A stretch of 39,431 bases of DNA from JABDDM01 sp038240295 (GCA_038240295.1 JBBSDW010000008.1:1-39431); one strand, 5' to 3'. Shown: positions 23,663-32,564, counted from the first letter of the stretch. Notes: generated from the letters alone by a model not told the origin. A program made the numbers and translations.

Positions 23663-23680
23663 TAAAGCTCGTGCTACGTT
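23663..23680. repeat. Copy 2 of an 18-base dispersed repeat
   Basis: TAAAGCTCGTGCTACGTT matches 11068-11085 at 17 of 18 positions. Here it lies 14 bases before the MFS transporter ATG. Confidence 0.55.
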
Positions 23681-23694
23681 GTTTGTAGACGCTC

Positions 23695-24966
23695 ATGGCA
23701 AAATCAGCAGCGATCAAAACCGACACGTACGCGCCGCTTCGCATTCGCGATTTTCGGTTCTTCATTCTTTCGAGGTTAGCGCTTACGATAGCCTTTCAGA
23801 TGGCGGATGTCGTCGTGCAATGGCAGGTTTATGCGCTGACGCATGATAAGCTCGCGCTCGGACTGATGGGGCTTGCCGAGGCGCTCCCGAATCTTGCGAT
23901 CTCGCTTTATGCCGGCCACATCGTCGATCGCTATTCGCGAAAAAAAGTTGCGTTGTCCGCGATAACTGCCTGGCTTCCGATCAGCCTGTCGCTCGCCTTT
24001 GTTTCACATAACGTCGCCACGATCTATCCTGCTGTCGGGATCATTCCGTTCTATATCGCAGCGGGAATTGGTGGACTTGCCTCGGGATTTGCGGGACCGG
24101 CATTTTTTGCGCTCGTCTCCGAGACGGTTCCGAAAGAGCTGTATGGGAAGGCTTCGGCGTGGAGCAGTTCGACGTGGCAGACGGGTGCCATCGTCGGTCC
24201 TGCGGTCGGCGGGTTACTCTTTTGGGTCATCGGCGCAACGAAGACGTACCTGACAAGCGGCGCGCTGATCTTTATTGCAGTCGCTGCACTGCTGCTGATC
24301 AAGAACCGGCACGTGCCGATGAAGGAAAGCGAGCGAGAGCCGATCGGAAAAAATCTCGGCAACGGTCTTCGATTTGTCTTTCGTAATCAGATCATCCTTG
24401 GCGCGCTTTCGCTCGATCTTTTCGCGGTGCTCTTTGGCGGCGCCGTTGCGCTGCTCCCTGTCTTTGCGAGCGATATTTTGCATGTGGGTCCCGAAGGACT
24501 CGGTATCCTTCGCGCTGCTCCTTCGGTTGGCGCCGTCATCATGGCGGTCGTGCTTGCGCACCGCGATCTCCGTGGCAAGGTCGGTTACCAGCTTCTCGGT
24601 GCAGTCTTCGGATTCGGTCTTTGCATCATCGTCTTTGCGCTCAGCCGGAGTTTTGTGCTTTCGTTCGTCGTGCTCCTGCTTTCTGGTGCGCTCGATAGTG
24701 TGAGCGTGATCATTCGCTCGACGGTGCTACAGGTACGTACCCCGAACGCAATGCGGGGCCGTGTTGCGTCGGTCAATTCGATGTTCATTGGGTCGTCGAA
24801 CGAGATCGGCGCATTCGAATCGGGCCTGGCAGCTAAACTTATGGGCACCGTACCGTCGGTCATCTTCGGCGGATGCATGACATTGCTCACCGTCATCGGC
24901 ACCGCCTTCTTCGCGCCAAAACTTCGCAACATGGATGCGAAGGAATTGCTCGAAGAAGATACCTGA
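23695..24966 (+). CDS. Major facilitator superfamily transporter, EntS/DHA3-like
   Basis: The 423-residue protein has about 12 transmembrane helices. The loop between helices 2 and 3 (GHIVDRYSRKKVALSA) is the conserved MFS motif G-x3-D-R-x-[GS]-R-[RK]. The N-terminus (YAPLRIRDFRFFILSRLALTI) and the second-half helix start (NGLRFVFRNQIILGALSLDLFA) are characteristic of the MFS_3 group, which includes enterobactin exporter EntS and many drug/metabolite exporters. The likely role is drug or siderophore export; the substrate is not determinable. It ends 65 bases before the Mla operon, which converges on it. Confidence 0.9.
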   Translation: MAKSAAIKTDTYAPLRIRDFRFFILSRLALTIAFQMADVVVQWQVYALTHDKLALGLMGLAEALPNLAISLYAGHIVDRYSRKKVALSAITAWLPISLSLAFVSHNVATIYPAVGIIPFYIAAGIGGLASGFAGPAFFALVSETVPKELYGKASAWSSSTWQTGAIVGPAVGGLLFWVIGATKTYLTSGALIFIAVAALLLIKNRHVPMKESEREPIGKNLGNGLRFVFRNQIILGALSLDLFAVLFGGAVALLPVFASDILHVGPEGLGILRAAPSVGAVIMAVVLAHRDLRGKVGYQLLGAVFGFGLCIIVFALSRSFVLSFVVLLLSGALDSVSVIIRSTVLQVRTPNAMRGRVASVNSMFIGSSNEIGAFESGLAAKLMGTVPSVIFGGCMTLLTVIGTAFFAPKLRNMDAKELLEEDT

Positions 24967-24999
24967 TCGTAGCCTTTGGAGGCACTTTAATTTTATAGC

Positions 25000-25040
25000 G
25001 TGTTCATCGGCACAGCTGTGATCGAATGCGATCAGAACAC
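25000..25040. terminator. Nested palindromes in the MFS/mlaD convergent gap
   Basis: The 65-base gap contains GTGTTC (25000-25005) with GAACAC (25035-25040) as an outer pair. Inside are the palindrome CACAGCTGTG (25011-25020) and a 5-bp stem GATCG-AATG-CGATC (25020-25033), the last overlapping the mlaD stop. The elements cannot all form at once. There is no T-run, so this may be factor-dependent or simply mRNA end structure. Confidence 0.4.
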
Positions 25041-26000
25041 ACTTACGTGAACGTAGCGGCTTGGGTTTTTCTTGAAATCGGTGAGCAGCGAATCGAGCGA
25101 ACCGATCGCACGGTGGGCTGATTCAGCCGTGCCATTCAGGTTGTTATAAAGCGTTGGGTCGTTCGTGATCTTTGCGAGTGAGCCGTTCGGATTCGAAAGC
25201 TGTGTCAGCAGTGAATCGGTGTGCGCCGAAACCTGATTGAGCTTTCCCAGGAATTCATCGCCCATCAGGAATTTCCCGAGAGAGCCATTGCCCTCTTTGA
25301 GCTTCGCCGTCATCTCGCGCAAATCTTTCGTGGTTTGGCTGACCTGCTGCGCAAGATCGCCATCGTTGAGTAGTCGCGGCACAAGTCCTTTGCCATTCGT
25401 GATGCGGTCTTCGACGGTGTTCAGATTTGTAAGCGTCTGATTGATCTTGTCGTTCAGCTCCGTGGTCGTGATGAGCTTGCCAAGCGTGCCTTCTCCGTGA
25501 AGGATCTTTGCGGTTAGCGTATCCACGTTGCGCATGGTGCTGATTGCGTTTGCAGTGAGATCTTCCATCCCTGCTTCGCTCGCGGTGGCGAGTTCGCCAT
25601 TGTCCTGGATCCGTGATTTGGAAGGACCGATCTCAATGTCTACCACTTTGTCGCCCAAAATCCCAAGTCCTTTGATCAGGGCCTTCGAATCTCGCGTGAT
25701 CATTGAGAAATACTCGTTCTCAATTTCGAGTTTGACATCGACGCCCTTCGTTGCGCCACGCGTTAGAAATTCAATTGTGCCGACCGTCCCGACTTTCTTG
25801 CCCGCGATTCCAACAAAACCACCTTCACGCAAATTCTGGCTATTAGCCGTGAAGAAATGAAGCGTCTTGTGCCCAGCGAGTAGCCCGGAATTACCCCCGA
25901 TGATGAATCCGAGCCAGCCAAGAATGATCATGCCTGCAAGGAAGAGCATGCCAGTCTTCAAATTTCTCCAGCGGAGAGCCGCGTTTTTCGATTGCGCCAT
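25032..26000 (-). CDS. MlaD-like MCE-domain lipid transport protein
   Basis: MlaD proteins form a hexameric ring on the periplasmic face of the MlaFE ABC transporter and hold lipid on its way between membranes. This 322-residue protein has one N-terminal membrane helix (about residues 17-38: LFLAGMIILGWLGFIIGG) and an MCE domain (about 40-125) with LREGGFVGIAGKKVGTVGTIEFL and LGDKVVDIEIGPS. The C-terminal 190 residues are helical and repetitive (several DLREMTAKLKEGNGSLGKFL-like and LNTVEDRITNGKGL-like segments), as expected for a bridge toward the outer membrane. It is the last gene of an mlaE-mlaF-mlaD operon. Confidence 0.9.
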   Translation of the reverse strand: MAQSKNAALRWRNLKTGMLFLAGMIILGWLGFIIGGNSGLLAGHKTLHFFTANSQNLREGGFVGIAGKKVGTVGTIEFLTRGATKGVDVKLEIENEYFSMITRDSKALIKGLGILGDKVVDIEIGPSKSRIQDNGELATASEAGMEDLTANAISTMRNVDTLTAKILHGEGTLGKLITTTELNDKINQTLTNLNTVEDRITNGKGLVPRLLNDGDLAQQVSQTTKDLREMTAKLKEGNGSLGKFLMGDEFLGKLNQVSAHTDSLLTQLSNPNGSLAKITNDPTLYNNLNGTAESAHRAIGSLDSLLTDFKKNPSRYVHVSVF

Positions 26001-26015
26001 AATAAGTGAAAGTGC

Positions 26016-26753
26016 TTAGTCTTCGATCTCTTCGGGATGCTTCATAAAGGAAGCGACAAAGGGGTGCTCGCTCTCCTGCATTTTTTCGGGTACATCGTTA
26101 AAGACGATCTTGCCATGATAGAGAATGAGTACGTTGTCGGCGATCGTCTCGACATCCTGGATCAGATGCGTAACGAGCACGGCGCCAAGGCCGCGATCGG
26201 CCCGCAGCCGATGAATGACATCGAGGATGCGCTTGGTGCTCACGGGGTCAAGCCCAACAGTCGGTTCGTCAAACAAAACCATCGCTGGGCCAAAAATCAA
26301 TGCACGCCCGATCGCGAGGCGCTTCTTCATGCCGCCCGAGAGGGTATCGGGAAGTTGGTGTTCGTAGCCTTCGAGCTGCGCGAACTTGATCATCTGCCCA
26401 ACGCGTCGCGAGATCTCATCTTCATCGAGCTTTAGATTTTCGCGTAAAAAGAACGACAGATTTTCCTCGGCAGTCAGTGAATCGAAGAGCGCATTGCCTT
26501 GAAAGACCATGCCCATTTTTTTCCGAATCGGAAAGAGATCCTTCTCCTTCATTTTCGAAATGTTTACATCGTCGATGAAGATGTCACCAGAATTGCATTT
26601 GATGAGGCCGAGCATCAGCCTGATGATTGTGCTTTTTCCCGAACCGCTTGGCCCGAGCACTGCGGTGATCTTCGCATCCGGAATCTGAAACGAGACCCCT
26701 TGCAGCACTACGTGCTCGCCGTATTGAAGATAAACGTCCTTGAATTCGATCAT
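26016..26753 (-). CDS. Mla ABC transporter ATP-binding protein (MlaF)
   Basis: The 245-residue ATPase drives MlaE-dependent lipid transport. Walker A is GPSGSGKST (residues 34-42), the Q-loop lies near GMVFQGNALFDSLTAEEN, the signature is LSGGMKKRLAIGRAL and Walker B is MVLFDEPTVGLDP, followed by the H-loop in VLVTHLIQDVETIADN. The insertion and the wording around the signature (LSGGMKKR) match MlaF/Ttg2A-type subunits rather than importer ATPases. It is separated by 15 bases from mlaD and by 9 from mlaE, so the three are an operon. The ATG at 26751-26753 starts directly at the first beta strand (MIEFKDVYLQYG). Confidence 0.93.
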   Translation of the reverse strand: MIEFKDVYLQYGEHVVLQGVSFQIPDAKITAVLGPSGSGKSTIIRLMLGLIKCNSGDIFIDDVNISKMKEKDLFPIRKKMGMVFQGNALFDSLTAEENLSFFLRENLKLDEDEISRRVGQMIKFAQLEGYEHQLPDTLSGGMKKRLAIGRALIFGPAMVLFDEPTVGLDPVSTKRILDVIHRLRADRGLGAVLVTHLIQDVETIADNVLILYHGKIVFNDVPEKMQESEHPFVASFMKHPEEIED

Positions 26754-26762
26754 CGCTCGTGA

Positions 26763-27626
26763 TTAAAAATTTTCGAGGACAAACTTTGAAATATAAAAAT
26801 TCGCGATCAGTACAAAGCAGGAAGAAACGACGATGCCCTTGATCGTCGCCGAACCGACGCCGACGGTCCCTCCTCTTGCGTTAAAACCATTGTAGCAACT
26901 GACGAGCGTGATAATGATCGCAAAGAAGGGCGGCTTGAGGAATGCGACAAGCCAATCTTTGACGACAAGCGGATTGAGCACCGCATTCCAGTAGACGCTT
27001 TGGTCGATGTGGTGAATGCTCGAAGCAACGACACTCCCGCCGACAAGACCGACAAAAATGCTGAGCGCCGTCAGTGGCAAAAACATAAGTAGCGCCGCCA
27101 CAAGCCTCGGCATCACGAGCTTTGCGATCGGATCGGTACCGAAGGCACGTAAGGCGTCGATCTGTTCGGAGATCTTCATTGCTCCAAGTTCGGAGCCATA
27201 GCGCGCACCGACTCTTGCGCTAAGCATAAGTCCGGTTACCATCGGTCCCATTTCTCGAATGATCGAGAGCGCCGTTGCGCGCGGCGTTAGAGCTTTGCCG
27301 CCAAGATGCGCGAGCTGGTTGCCGACCTCAAGCGTGATCAAACACCCGATTGCGATAGAGCTTACAAGAACAATCGGGATCGATTCCGTCCCCGATTGCG
27401 ACATTTGCGTCAACGTGTCGCCGAGATATCGAGGCAAATGCACGATCGACTTAAAACTACGTACCGCGAAAAAAAAGAACTCCTGCAGCATTGCAAAAAA
27501 GCCCTTGGCACGGTCGTTCAGTTGGGAAGGCATCGACTTGAAACTTCGAACCACGAAAAAAAAGAACTCTTGCAGCATTGCAATAAAGCCCTTGGCGCCG
27601 TCGTTCAGTTGGGAAGGCAGTGACAC
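26763..27626 (-). CDS. Mla ABC transporter permease (MlaE) with a duplicated N-terminus
   Basis: MlaE permeases are about 255-260 residues with five membrane helices. The frame here is 287 residues because a 29-residue segment at its start is repeated in tandem (residues 4-32 and 33-61: LPSQLNDGAKGFIAMLQEFF.. and MPSQLNDRAKGFFAMLQEFF..). The core then shows LVSSIAIGCLITLEVGNQLAHLGG, GPMVTGLMLSARVGARYGSELGAMKISEQIDALRAFG and MPRLVAALLMFLPLTALSIF, all family-typical. Two starts are possible: GTG at 27624-27626 in the first copy and ATG at 27531-27533 in the second, which gives a standard-length protein of 256 residues. Neither has a clear Shine-Dalgarno sequence. Confidence 0.9.
   Translation of the reverse strand: MSLPSQLNDGAKGFIAMLQEFFFFVVRSFKSMPSQLNDRAKGFFAMLQEFFFFAVRSFKSIVHLPRYLGDTLTQMSQSGTESIPIVLVSSIAIGCLITLEVGNQLAHLGGKALTPRATALSIIREMGPMVTGLMLSARVGARYGSELGAMKISEQIDALRAFGTDPIAKLVMPRLVAALLMFLPLTALSIFVGLVGGSVVASSIHHIDQSVYWNAVLNPLVVKDWLVAFLKPPFFAIIITLVSCYNGFNARGGTVGVGSATIKGIVVSSCFVLIANFYISKFVLENF
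27444..27617. repeat. 87-bp in-frame tandem duplication in mlaE
   Basis: The two 87-base units (27444-27530 and 27531-27617) differ at 9 positions, about 90% identical, with no gap. Each encodes 29 residues, so the frame is preserved. The second copy ends in the ATG that would start a protein without the first copy. The duplication is older than the last few mutations but still recent. Confidence 0.9.
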
Positions 27627-27768
27627 TCGTTCGTGAGAAAAAAAGCGTGGTGTTTTCGGTGAATCAGAGGGCTAACATTGGGTGGTGCCGATTGTTCCGA
27701 GAAGCTAACGTATGAGCGCACTCATTTCCTATGCCGAATTGTTAGGTACAGGCATAAAATCACCCCGC

Positions 27769-29502
27769 ATGATCAAACGAATTTTCCTGGCAGTTCTTTT
27801 TCTCCTCGTTTGTGACGCCTCAAGCTCGAGCGCACAATCTTCGGAGCGCATCATCGGCTCATGGATCGGCAAACTTACCATTCGCTCGGGACAGGCGATC
27901 AACGTTGAATTTACCGTCAGGCCTGCTCCGCATGGTGGGCTAAGCGGCACCTGGGCAAGCCCCGACCAGACATCCTACCCGAGCGAAATGGCCTCCGTCA
28001 GTGAGCATGGTGACACCGCGCATTTTGAGCTTGGAGCGCTCGGAGCAAGCTTTGTCGGCACGATGTCAAAGGACGGTTCGCAGATAACCGGCGCCTTCAT
28101 TCAGGGCATGCCGATACCGCTCACGCTCTTTCACGCCAAGACATTTATTACGACGCTCCACGACACTTCGAGCACTGCACCCTCACCAAATTTTCGCTTT
28201 GCCATCAAGCTCGCCCATGATGGGACCAACTGGATGGGGACCGTAGAAGCCGTCGATCACGGCGAAGAAGAATACTCGATCGATTCTGTCCTATGGTTGG
28301 GCGACTCGGTTGACTTCGTCGTACCCCATCTCGACGGAAGGTTCGAGGGTTTCTACGAAAAGGGCGGGACAAAACTCAAAGGAGTGTGGGTCCAATCGGA
28401 TCTGCGAGAGCTGGCAGAATTTTCACTTGTAAAATTTGCGCCGGGACTCATTCGTCCGCAGGAACCGCGACCGCCCTATCCTTATAAGGAAGATACTATA
28501 AGTTATCCGAACTCACGTGCGGACATTCGCCTCGCCGGAACGCTTACGATTCCTGAGGGTAAAGGCCCCTTCCCCGCCGTGTTTCTCATCACTGGTTCGG
28601 GCGCGCAGGATCGTGATGAAGCGATCATGGGGCACAAGCCCTTCAAGGTGATCGCAGATATGCTGACGCGCCACGGCATTGCAGTCTTGCGCACTGACGA
28701 CCGCGGCACAGCCCACTCGGGTGGAAATTTTTCAACAGCAGATACGCGTGATTTTGCTTCGGATGCGCTTGCGGCCGTTGAATACTTGAAAACGCGTCAT
28801 GAGATCGATGCGCACCGCATAGGACTTATCGGTCACAGCGAGGGCGGCATGATCGCGCCGATGATCGCAGCCAGAGATACGACGTTCTATTCCGATCCTG
28901 CAGACATTTCATTTCTGGTACTGCTTGCGGCTCCCGGAGTTCCAATCACAGAACTCATGAATGCACAGCGAAAGATGCTTACACTCGATACAAGCGCGAT
29001 CGCACGCGAACATCTCGCGCAAGCCTCCATCTTTGATTCACTCGTTGCAGCGAACAATGCGCATCCCGATCCGAAATTGCCGCATGTGCTCGATTCGATG
29101 TGGAGAGTGGCCTACCGCACAAGCGGCGGCGATACGTCCAATCACCGGCTGATGATGCAAATGAAATCGTCCCAGCTTGCCGCATATTTTTCTCCGTGGT
29201 ATCGTTATTTCCTGTCGTTCGATCCGCAGCTGGTGCTTAGGAACGTCCATTGTCCGGTGCTCGCGTTGAACGGTACGCTCGATCATCAAGTCGCATGCGA
29301 ACCCGATCTAGCCGGGATCGCGATGGCATTAAAAGAGGCCGGCGACAAGGACGTCACAATAAAAGCCATGCCGGGGCTCAACCATCTTTTTCAACATGCG
29401 AAGACGGGGTTAGTCGGTGAATATGCAGGATTGCAGGAGACGTTCTCGCCGGAAGTGCTTAAGATCATGACGAAATGGATACAGGAGCACACGGCGAAAT
29501 AA
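27769..29502 (+). CDS. Secreted alpha/beta hydrolase, serine peptidase-like
   Basis: The start at ATG 27769 gives 577 residues with a signal peptide (MIKRIFLAVLFLLVCDASSSSAQ); an in-frame ATG at 27712 would add 19 residues without signal character. The N-terminal about 240 residues are a beta-rich accessory domain. The hydrolase domain has VFLITGSGAQDRDEAIMGHK (oxyanion region), the nucleophile elbow GHSEGG with Ser357, the acid Asp505 (GTLDHQV) and His539 (LNHLFQ). This architecture is common among periplasmic S9/S33-like hydrolases of Bacteroidota. The substrate, peptide or ester, is not indicated. It is divergent from the Mla operon. Confidence 0.88.
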   Translation: MIKRIFLAVLFLLVCDASSSSAQSSERIIGSWIGKLTIRSGQAINVEFTVRPAPHGGLSGTWASPDQTSYPSEMASVSEHGDTAHFELGALGASFVGTMSKDGSQITGAFIQGMPIPLTLFHAKTFITTLHDTSSTAPSPNFRFAIKLAHDGTNWMGTVEAVDHGEEEYSIDSVLWLGDSVDFVVPHLDGRFEGFYEKGGTKLKGVWVQSDLRELAEFSLVKFAPGLIRPQEPRPPYPYKEDTISYPNSRADIRLAGTLTIPEGKGPFPAVFLITGSGAQDRDEAIMGHKPFKVIADMLTRHGIAVLRTDDRGTAHSGGNFSTADTRDFASDALAAVEYLKTRHEIDAHRIGLIGHSEGGMIAPMIAARDTTFYSDPADISFLVLLAAPGVPITELMNAQRKMLTLDTSAIAREHLAQASIFDSLVAANNAHPDPKLPHVLDSMWRVAYRTSGGDTSNHRLMMQMKSSQLAAYFSPWYRYFLSFDPQLVLRNVHCPVLALNGTLDHQVACEPDLAGIAMALKEAGDKDVTIKAMPGLNHLFQHAKTGLVGEYAGLQETFSPEVLKIMTKWIQEHTAK

Positions 29503-29716
29503 GATATGCAGGACTCTGCGACAACTGCCTGCATCGTCGAACCACGAAATCTTCCAGAAGCGTTTTCGTCTTTTGTAAGATGTCGGAAACGAACCCATCA
29601 TTCGCAAAGTACCCACGGCTTCCGGTGATCATTTGTGCAGGGTATGAAGCTTCCGATCCAGCGACGTCCCACTCCCCCGATCACCAGAAATGGGTGAGCG
29701 ATTGAGGAATTCGAAT

Positions 29717-29724
29717 TAGATTTG
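29717..29724 (+). promoter_or_regulatory. Candidate Bacteroidota-type -7 element (TAGATTTG)
   Basis: TAGATTTG matches TAnnTTTG, 40 bases before the ATG of the T9SS cargo gene. No -33 TTG is seen at the standard spacing. Confidence 0.35.
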
Positions 29725-29764
29725 CATTAAGTTATTCGTGCTTCACGTAAAATCAGAAACTGAT

Positions 29765-30607
29765 ATGAAGAAAACGTTACAAGTTGGTCTCGGACTGTTG
29801 TTTTTGAGTGGAGTGCTCGCCTCGACAGCGTGCGCGCAAGCGCCGATCCCAAATGGGGATTTTGAGAACTGGAATGGGAATACGCCGGTGGGTTGGTATA
29901 CCTCGAATGCGGGACCGCTCACCGTCATTTCGATGACTTCCGACGCACACGCAGGCTCAGGCGCGCTCAAAGGATCAGCATCCTCACTTGCACCGCTTCC
30001 AATTGCGGCAGGTACGGGATCGACCACGAACCCGAAGGTGCCATACACCGATCATCCAGGTATTTTTGAGGGTTTTTACAAAATGGCTACGACGAGCGGC
30101 GATTCGCTTCATGTTCTTGCTTTATTTTTCAAACAAGGTACGGGAATCGGTGCAGCCAATTTTACGACTTCAACACCGGTCTCAAATTATACACAATTCT
30201 CGGTACCGATTCACTGGACTACTGCGGATTCACCGGATTCGATGAGCGTAGCGTTGCTCATCAGTTCTCCACACGCCGGGACGACTTTCTATCTCGATGA
30301 TCTCTCATTCGCCAATAGCAACGGCGTAGACGCTCACGAGGCAACAGCGTTCGCACTTGAACAGAATTTTCCGAATCCGTTCAATCCTTCGACGACGATT
30401 CGTTACTCATTGACCGAATCCTCGCCAACGGTTCTCGCGATCTATGACCTCACCGGCTCGCTTGTCAAGACGCTTGTCAACGAACATCAAGTTGCGGGCG
30501 AACACAACTTGACGTTCGACGCATCGGCGCTCGTTTCGGGCGTTTATTTTTATCGCCTGACATCTGGTGGTCACACGGTTCAGCATTCGATGCAGCTCAT
30601 CAAATAG
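29765..30607 (+). CDS. Secreted protein with type IX secretion sorting domain
   Basis: The ATG at 29765 gives 280 residues; an in-frame ATG 27 bases upstream is less likely because it precedes the signal. The signal peptide is MKKTLQVGLGLLFLSGVLASTACAQ. The passenger (about residues 26-195) starts IPNGDFENWNGNTPVGW, which resembles the PCMD/carbohydrate-binding-like domains that open with N-G-D-F-E-x-W. The C-terminal type A sorting domain is textbook: EQNFPNPFNPSTTIRYSL, IYDLTGSLVKTLV and GVYFYRLTSGG. The protein should cross the outer membrane through the T9SS and be released or anchored. It is a good phylum marker. Confidence 0.93.
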   Translation: MKKTLQVGLGLLFLSGVLASTACAQAPIPNGDFENWNGNTPVGWYTSNAGPLTVISMTSDAHAGSGALKGSASSLAPLPIAAGTGSTTNPKVPYTDHPGIFEGFYKMATTSGDSLHVLALFFKQGTGIGAANFTTSTPVSNYTQFSVPIHWTTADSPDSMSVALLISSPHAGTTFYLDDLSFANSNGVDAHEATAFALEQNFPNPFNPSTTIRYSLTESSPTVLAIYDLTGSLVKTLVNEHQVAGEHNLTFDASALVSGVYFYRLTSGGHTVQHSMQLIK

Positions 30608-30617
30608 GTTGATTCAC

Positions 30618-30642
30618 AGCCCAGCGTAGCATGCGCTGGGCT
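30618..30642 (+). terminator. Hairpin after the T9SS cargo gene
   Basis: AGCCCAGCG, a 7-base loop and CGCTGGGCT form a perfect 9-bp stem 11 bases after the stop. The following bases (TGCTTCTTATTCG) are T-rich but not a clean run. It is a probable rho-independent terminator. Confidence 0.7.
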
Positions 30643-30749
30643 TGCTTCTTATTCGTTCGTCGAAACGAATGATTTTGGGACCTCTCGTTGTTTGAATGGC
30701 TTCAAATTGACCGATTATTTCGCTTCTCTATATCGCCGCTCTCTTTTAA

Positions 30750-32564
30750 ATGGATATTCTTAAAGGCTACCTCAAAAAATACTGGAAGCTCGTCCTGCTT
30801 ACGCTTGGGCTTGCGACAATAAATCAAGTCTTCTCCCTGCTCGATCCACTCATCTTTCGGCATGTGATCGATGATTATGCAACGAAATTCAAACAGTTTT
30901 CGACCGACCAATTCTTTCGCGGCGTTGGCTTTTTGCTGCTGCTTGCAATGGGTGCGGCGTTCGTCTCTCGCGTTGCGAAAAATTTCCAGGATTATTACAT
31001 GAACGTGATCACCCAGCGTCTGGGTGCGCGGCTCTATTCCGATGGTATCTCGCATTCGCTCAAGCTCCCCTATCAGGTCTTCGAAGATCAGAGGAGTGGA
31101 GAGACACTTGGAAAATTGCAGAAGGTACGGCAGGATGTTGAAAAGCTGATCGCGTCGCTTATCGGAGTCCTGTTTATTTCGATGGTTGGCTTTGTCTTCG
31201 TCACGATCTATGCGTCGCTGATCTACTGGCCGATCGGTGTGGTCTATGCGGCAACGGCTCCGATCATTGGGGTGCTCAGTTATACGCTGAGCCGCAAGAT
31301 CAAAACGATCCAGCGAGTGATCGTTGCCGAAACAACAGCGCTTGCCGGCACCACGACAGAATCGCTGCGCAACATCGAACTTGTTAAATCGCTTGGACTT
31401 GCCGCCCAGGAGATCGATCGGCTCAACACGACGAACGATAAGATCCTGCAACTGGAGCTAAAGAAGGTCAAGTACATCCGCAAGTTGAGCTTCCTGCAGG
31501 GCACCATGATCAACGCACTGCGCACGAGCATTCTTGCGCTCATGCTCTATTTGATCTTCATTCAGCGGATCTCCTTCGGTGAATTCTTCTCGCTCTGGAT
31601 CTACTCGTTTTTTATTTTCGGTCCGCTTCAAGAGCTTGGCAACATTATCAATACGTACCGCGAAGCCGAAGCGTCGCTGATCAACTTTAAGACGATCCTT
31701 TCAACACCAGTAGAAGCACAGCCGGAGCATCCCGTTACGCTCGGACCGGTTCGCGTGCTCGATTTCAAAAACGTAAGCTTCCAGCATTTAACGGCGACTA
31801 CCAAAGCGCTGGTTAGCATCACCTTCCAAACGCATCGCGGCGAAACGATCGCGTTCGTCGGGCCATCGGGCTCAGGCAAGACAACGCTCGTGAAATTGCT
31901 TGTCGGGCTCTATCATCCAATGGAAGGCGACATCACCTACAACGGTCATTCGGCATCCACTGTACTGCTCGATGAACTTCGCGAACGGATCGGATTTGTC
32001 ACGCAGGATACGCAGCTCTTTAGCGGTACGATCCGTGAGAATTTGCTCTTCGTTAATCCGACTGCGACAGACGAAGAATGTTACGAGATGCTGAACCGCG
32101 CAGCATGTCAGTCATTGCTTGCGCGAGCTGCCGATGGACTCGACACCATGATCGGTGAAGGCGGCGTAAAAGTATCAGGCGGTGAAAAGCAGCGTCTTTC
32201 GATCGCACGCGCTCTGCTGCGTCATCCCGACCTTCTCGTCTTTGATGAAGCGACCTCATCACTCGACTCGCTGACCGAAGAAGAGATCACCGAAACCATA
32301 CGTGATGTTTCGAACAGCGCCGATCTTATCACGATCCTGATCGCGCATCGCTTGTCAACGATCATGCATGCCGATCGTATCTATGTGCTCGAACGCGGTC
32401 ACATCATCGAAGCTGGAAAGCACAGCGAACTTCTCGAATTGAAGGGTCTCTATTATGCCATGTGGCGTCAGCAGATCGGCGAGCGCGACAGGATCACGCA
32501 TCGCGCGGCTGCAGTGACACCGGTAAGATCAGCACCAGCACTCGCATCACCGCACGCAAGATAA
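30750..32564 (+). CDS. ABC transporter, fused permease/ATPase exporter (half-transporter)
   Basis: The 604-residue protein is a type-I exporter half of the MsbA/LmrA type that works as a dimer. The transmembrane domain covers about residues 12-300 (six helices). The ATPase domain starts near 336, with Walker A GPSGSGKTT (371-379), Q-loop Gln419, signature VSGGE (475-479), Walker B LLVFDE (495-500) with catalytic Glu500, and the H-loop in IAHRLST. The first residues (MDILKGYLKKYWKLVLL) are the elbow helix. Lipid, peptide or drug export are all possible. It stands after the T9SS cargo gene and before a divergent-looking spacer. Confidence 0.94.
   Translation: MDILKGYLKKYWKLVLLTLGLATINQVFSLLDPLIFRHVIDDYATKFKQFSTDQFFRGVGFLLLLAMGAAFVSRVAKNFQDYYMNVITQRLGARLYSDGISHSLKLPYQVFEDQRSGETLGKLQKVRQDVEKLIASLIGVLFISMVGFVFVTIYASLIYWPIGVVYAATAPIIGVLSYTLSRKIKTIQRVIVAETTALAGTTTESLRNIELVKSLGLAAQEIDRLNTTNDKILQLELKKVKYIRKLSFLQGTMINALRTSILALMLYLIFIQRISFGEFFSLWIYSFFIFGPLQELGNIINTYREAEASLINFKTILSTPVEAQPEHPVTLGPVRVLDFKNVSFQHLTATTKALVSITFQTHRGETIAFVGPSGSGKTTLVKLLVGLYHPMEGDITYNGHSASTVLLDELRERIGFVTQDTQLFSGTIRENLLFVNPTATDEECYEMLNRAACQSLLARAADGLDTMIGEGGVKVSGGEKQRLSIARALLRHPDLLVFDEATSSLDSLTEEEITETIRDVSNSADLITILIAHRLSTIMHADRIYVLERGHIIEAGKHSELLELKGLYYAMWRQQIGERDRITHRAAAVTPVRSAPALASPHAR

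Noticed and set aside
29475..29705. 76-codon plus-strand frame after the hydrolase gene
   Set aside because: It overlaps the end of the hydrolase gene, has no ribosome-binding site and no recognisable sequence pattern.
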